Of a DNA stretch of 64,000 nt, positions 61,681 to 64,000 are shown piece after piece. This DNA comes from Trichodelitschia bisporula. Lineage: Eukaryota; Ascomycota; Dothideomycetes; Phaeotrichales; Phaeotrichaceae. The position numbers were made by a program, and so were the translations under genes. The stretch spans positions 1 through 64,000 of the forward strand of contig ML996714.1 in NCBI GenBank assembly GCA_010356995.1, in the 5' to 3' direction. The notes under the pieces are model-generated. The model did not search any database, was not told the origin of the DNA, and saw only the letters and a program-made list of their open reading frames with translations. The first letter of the stretch is position 1. Every line of letters starts with the position of its first letter.

Positions 61681-64000
61681 CTACGACTCAACCACCGCCC
61701 ACTCAACAACAAGAAACACATCGCTGACATGCTCCGGCAAACCCTCAAACACCAACGCTGGCCCATCCATCTTCCCCCTCACCGCTTCCGACCGTACCGC
61801 AACCTCTATTTTCCCAAGCACGCCATGGTACAACCCCGGCCAGTCACTCCGCGCAACGAGATCAAACGAGTAAGAGCCGTGGGTACGCAGCGCACCCCAC
61901 TCATCCCGCCAGCCATCGACCTTCCCAGACCGTTTATCCCCATCCGACAAGTCCCGGCGTGTACCCCCCTTCTCGTTATACCACAACCCATCCTCCCCAT
62001 CCTTCACCCCGTTATAACTCTCCTCCACACCGTCGCCATCCCCCTCATCCTCCCCACCCCGCCCATCGGGACAAAACTTAGCCCGAAAGTGCGCCCCCGG
62101 CGCGCCCTCCGCCGCCACAAACACCTTCAGGCCGGTAACACGCAACACGCGCCGCCCGGTCAGGAACGGGAACATATTCCGCATAAACGCCAGTGGCAGC
62201 CGTCCCCGGCTGATCCCCGCCCACACATTCGCCCACTCGCGCTTCACATCCACAAGACGCAACCCGCCTCCGGGCAGCTGGTTCCGGACCGCCTCACTTG
62301 CCGCGCGCCGCAACACGGGTCCGTCGTCACGTGCCGTGTAGTTGAGCGACAGCACCGCATCGACGAGCTCCGCTGGATCGAACGAATTGTTCTCCGGCGG
62401 CATCTCCAGCCGCCACCGGCTCACGGCGCCGGCGTACTCGAACGGCAGATACCGCTCGTCGCGGAAGTTGACCTCGAAGAGCCCCGTGTCTGACGTCCCA
62501 GTTGAAGTCGCGATCGACTCCCGCGTACCGTAGAGATGCACGAAGCGCGTGTCCATCCGCACCTCTGTAAATGCCGGATCCACCTCCGCTGACGTCCGGA
62601 TTGTGCTGTTTACCAGCTCTAGCCGCGCGTGGATCCCGCTGTATGGCCCCACCACGCATGGCACCGTCAGCGCCACGTCTTTGATCCGCCGCATGTAGTG
62701 CCCGGGGTAGTCGAGGTCGAACATCCACTCCGGTACCTCAAACTGGCAGCGGCCCGTCGCCTTGAGCTGTAGGAAGGCGAGCGGAAAGTGTAGATTCAGC
62801 GACAGCTGCTTCGTCAGTTCGTGCTCGCGCACGTTGCCCGTTGTATACGCGCGGTCCATCTCGTGCAGCGCCAGCGCGAGCCGGTCTCCCGCGACCAGTC
62901 CATCGCGCAGCGAATCCCAGGTGGCAACGCTGAGAAAGTCGCGCGTGCTGCCACGCAGCTCGTACCGGAACGCATCTTGGGCATCGCGCGCTGCCTTCAG
63001 CGCCAGCTCAAAAGTCTGCCGATACGCGGCGGCGGCCTCGCGCTGCAGGAACAGGTAGAGATCAAAGGTGGTCGTCTTGTCGCGCAGAAAGTCCTGTACC
63101 TCAACAGCGTGCTCAATCTGCCGCTGCACGTTGTTCACCTCGCGCAGCGCTGTGTCGCGGTGGCGGTCTGCTGCCAGCTTCTGGCACTCGAGCATCTTCA
63201 GCTCGATCGTCACCGCGTCAACCTGGTGTAGCCACTCGTTGAAGCGGCGGTCCCACGTTGACTGCGTCAGCTGCAGGTTCGCCGACGTGGTCGCGGCGTC
63301 GGCCTGCGAGTTGAGAATGCTCGCAGCAAAGTTGAACAGCTGTACGAGAGAGCTGCCACCGCCAATCTTCTGAAACTCGAGCGGCGATCCAAACGCCCCG
63401 GCGCCGCCGACATAAAAATCAGGCACACCCGAGACGCCCTCGCCTGCCGACATAGACGCCTGCGCCGCAATGCGTTCTGTCTGGGACAGCTCAGTCTGGC
63501 TGACGAACGCGGTCTCTCCGGCGTTGTTCCCATTCCGGATCAGCGTCTGATTCCAGTTGAGCTCGCCAAGCGCGTGCTTGATGCTCTGCTGTAGCCCCTG
63601 AACGTCCCAGTCGACCTGGCGGAAGTCGCTCTTGCGGCTCTCGAGGCTCAGCGCTGCCAGCTGCTTGTCGCGTGTCGATTGCAACCCCGTGAGGTATTCG
63701 GAGTCGCCCTTTTCGAGCGCCGCAAGCAGAGCCTGTCCCAGTGCACGTGCAGAGTCGGCCAGCTCGGCCGCCTTGGATAGCAGAAAGGTGAAACGGTACG
63801 GCTGCCGGTGCGGCGCATATAACGGCGCCTCGTCTGCATGAATTGCGTCTAGACCGGCCGCGACGGACGCCCAAAGGGCCAGGAGCCGGGGATTTGATGG
63901 CAGCCGTGCGGGCGCAAAAGAGCCGACTTTCGAGACTATGGGCTCATCGACTCCCCGCGGATCACGCCCGCGCCACGGATCACCCCCGAGTACCTGACTG
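61681..64000 (-). CDS. Tc-toxin TcA-like protein, C-terminal part (truncated by window edge)
   Basis: An uninterrupted frame runs from the right edge of the window to the stop at 61681: 772 codons plus stop, no introns. The first visible ~60 residues match the region before the TcA pore-forming helices (SNPRLLALW, YRFTFLLSKAAELADSARAL). A long alpha-helical section follows (coiled coils around QSTWDRRFNEWLHQVDAVTI). Then comes the TcB-binding domain signature (FDLDYPGHYMRRIKDVALTV, CVVGPYSG, SIATSTG, GLFEVNFRDERYLPFE, WRLEMP). Bacterial TcA subunits form pentameric pores that translocate a TcC effector held in TcB. Here the N-terminal shell and receptor-binding parts, if present, lie outside the window. 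Lack of introns, against neighbours with up to nine, suggests bacterial origin. Activity is unknown. Confidence 0.85.
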   Translation of the reverse strand, partial: SQVLGGDPWRGRDPRGVDEPIVSKVGSFAPARLPSNPRLLALWASVAAGLDAIHADEAPLYAPHRQPYRFTFLLSKAAELADSARALGQALLAALEKGDSEYLTGLQSTRDKQLAALSLESRKSDFRQVDWDVQGLQQSIKHALGELNWNQTLIRNGNNAGETAFVSQTELSQTERIAAQASMSAGEGVSGVPDFYVGGAGAFGSPLEFQKIGGGSSLVQLFNFAASILNSQADAATTSANLQLTQSTWDRRFNEWLHQVDAVTIELKMLECQKLAADRHRDTALREVNNVQRQIEHAVEVQDFLRDKTTTFDLYLFLQREAAAAYRQTFELALKAARDAQDAFRYELRGSTRDFLSVATWDSLRDGLVAGDRLALALHEMDRAYTTGNVREHELTKQLSLNLHFPLAFLQLKATGRCQFEVPEWMFDLDYPGHYMRRIKDVALTVPCVVGPYSGIHARLELVNSTIRTSAEVDPAFTEVRMDTRFVHLYGTRESIATSTGTSDTGLFEVNFRDERYLPFEYAGAVSRWRLEMPPENNSFDPAELVDAVLSLNYTARDDGPVLRRAASEAVRNQLPGGGLRLVDVKREWANVWAGISRGRLPLAFMRNMFPFLTGRRVLRVTGLKVFVAAEGAPGAHFRAKFCPDGRGGEDEGDGDGVEESYNGVKDGEDGLWYNEKGGTRRDLSDGDKRSGKVDGWRDEWGALRTHGSYSFDLVARSDWPGLYHGVLGKIEVAVRSEAVRGKMDGPALVFEGLPEHVSDVFLVVEWAVVES

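Overview
This looks like a nuclear contig from a filamentous ascomycete (Pezizomycotina). Genes are GC-rich, spliced and spread over both strands without operons. Several families are typical of that group: an RRN6-type Pol I factor, a CUE protein of the Cue5 type, a Zn(II)2Cys6 regulator, a HAK potassium transporter, UVE1, and F-box/ankyrin proteins. Introns are very short, mostly 41-56 nt with a sharp lower limit at 41. They carry CTRAY-type branch points, and at least five end in AAG instead of CAG or TAG. The assembly has one gap (164 N, 29258-29421).

Layout. 0-8 kb: F-box/ankyrin gene (-), CUE-domain gene (+), a secreted agmatinase-like ureohydrolase with ten exons (+), and a small gene joining a cytochrome-b5/MAPR domain to an SCA7 zinc motif (+). 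8-17 kb: a tiny Cys-rich ORF (-), RRN6 (+), a bacterial-looking soluble P450 (+) and UVE1 (-). 17-26 kb: an unrecognised 353-aa protein (+), glycogenin (+) and a Zn2Cys6 regulator with a 30-G run in an intron (+). 27-37 kb: PP2A scaffold subunit (-), an FHA-forkhead factor (-) and a HAK potassium transporter (-). 37-41.4 kb has no convincing gene. 41-48 kb: TPR/DnaJ co-chaperone (+), Nse3/MAGE (+), a small Cys-rich gene behind a 23-bp tandem promoter repeat (+), and a COMPASS Spp1-type PHD protein (-). 48.4-51.8 kb: a large low-complexity orphan (-).

From 51.8 to 58.7 kb lies a gene-poor, repeat-rich stretch holding only small orphan ORFs. It is followed by a DHX35-type DEAH helicase (-), a small element with terminal inverted repeats, and the C-terminal 773 residues of a Tc-toxin TcA-like protein (-) that runs off the right edge.

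Most genes are unlinked housekeeping functions: rRNA transcription, SMC5/6 and UV repair, H3K4 methylation, phosphatase scaffold, glycogen priming, K+ uptake and protein folding. The accessory candidates are the P450, the TcA-like gene, the MAPR-SCA7 fusion, the two Cys-rich mini-genes and the 48-58 kb orphan block. Exon coordinates were placed by hand from splice signals and frame continuity. The multi-exon models listed with residue counts close in frame.
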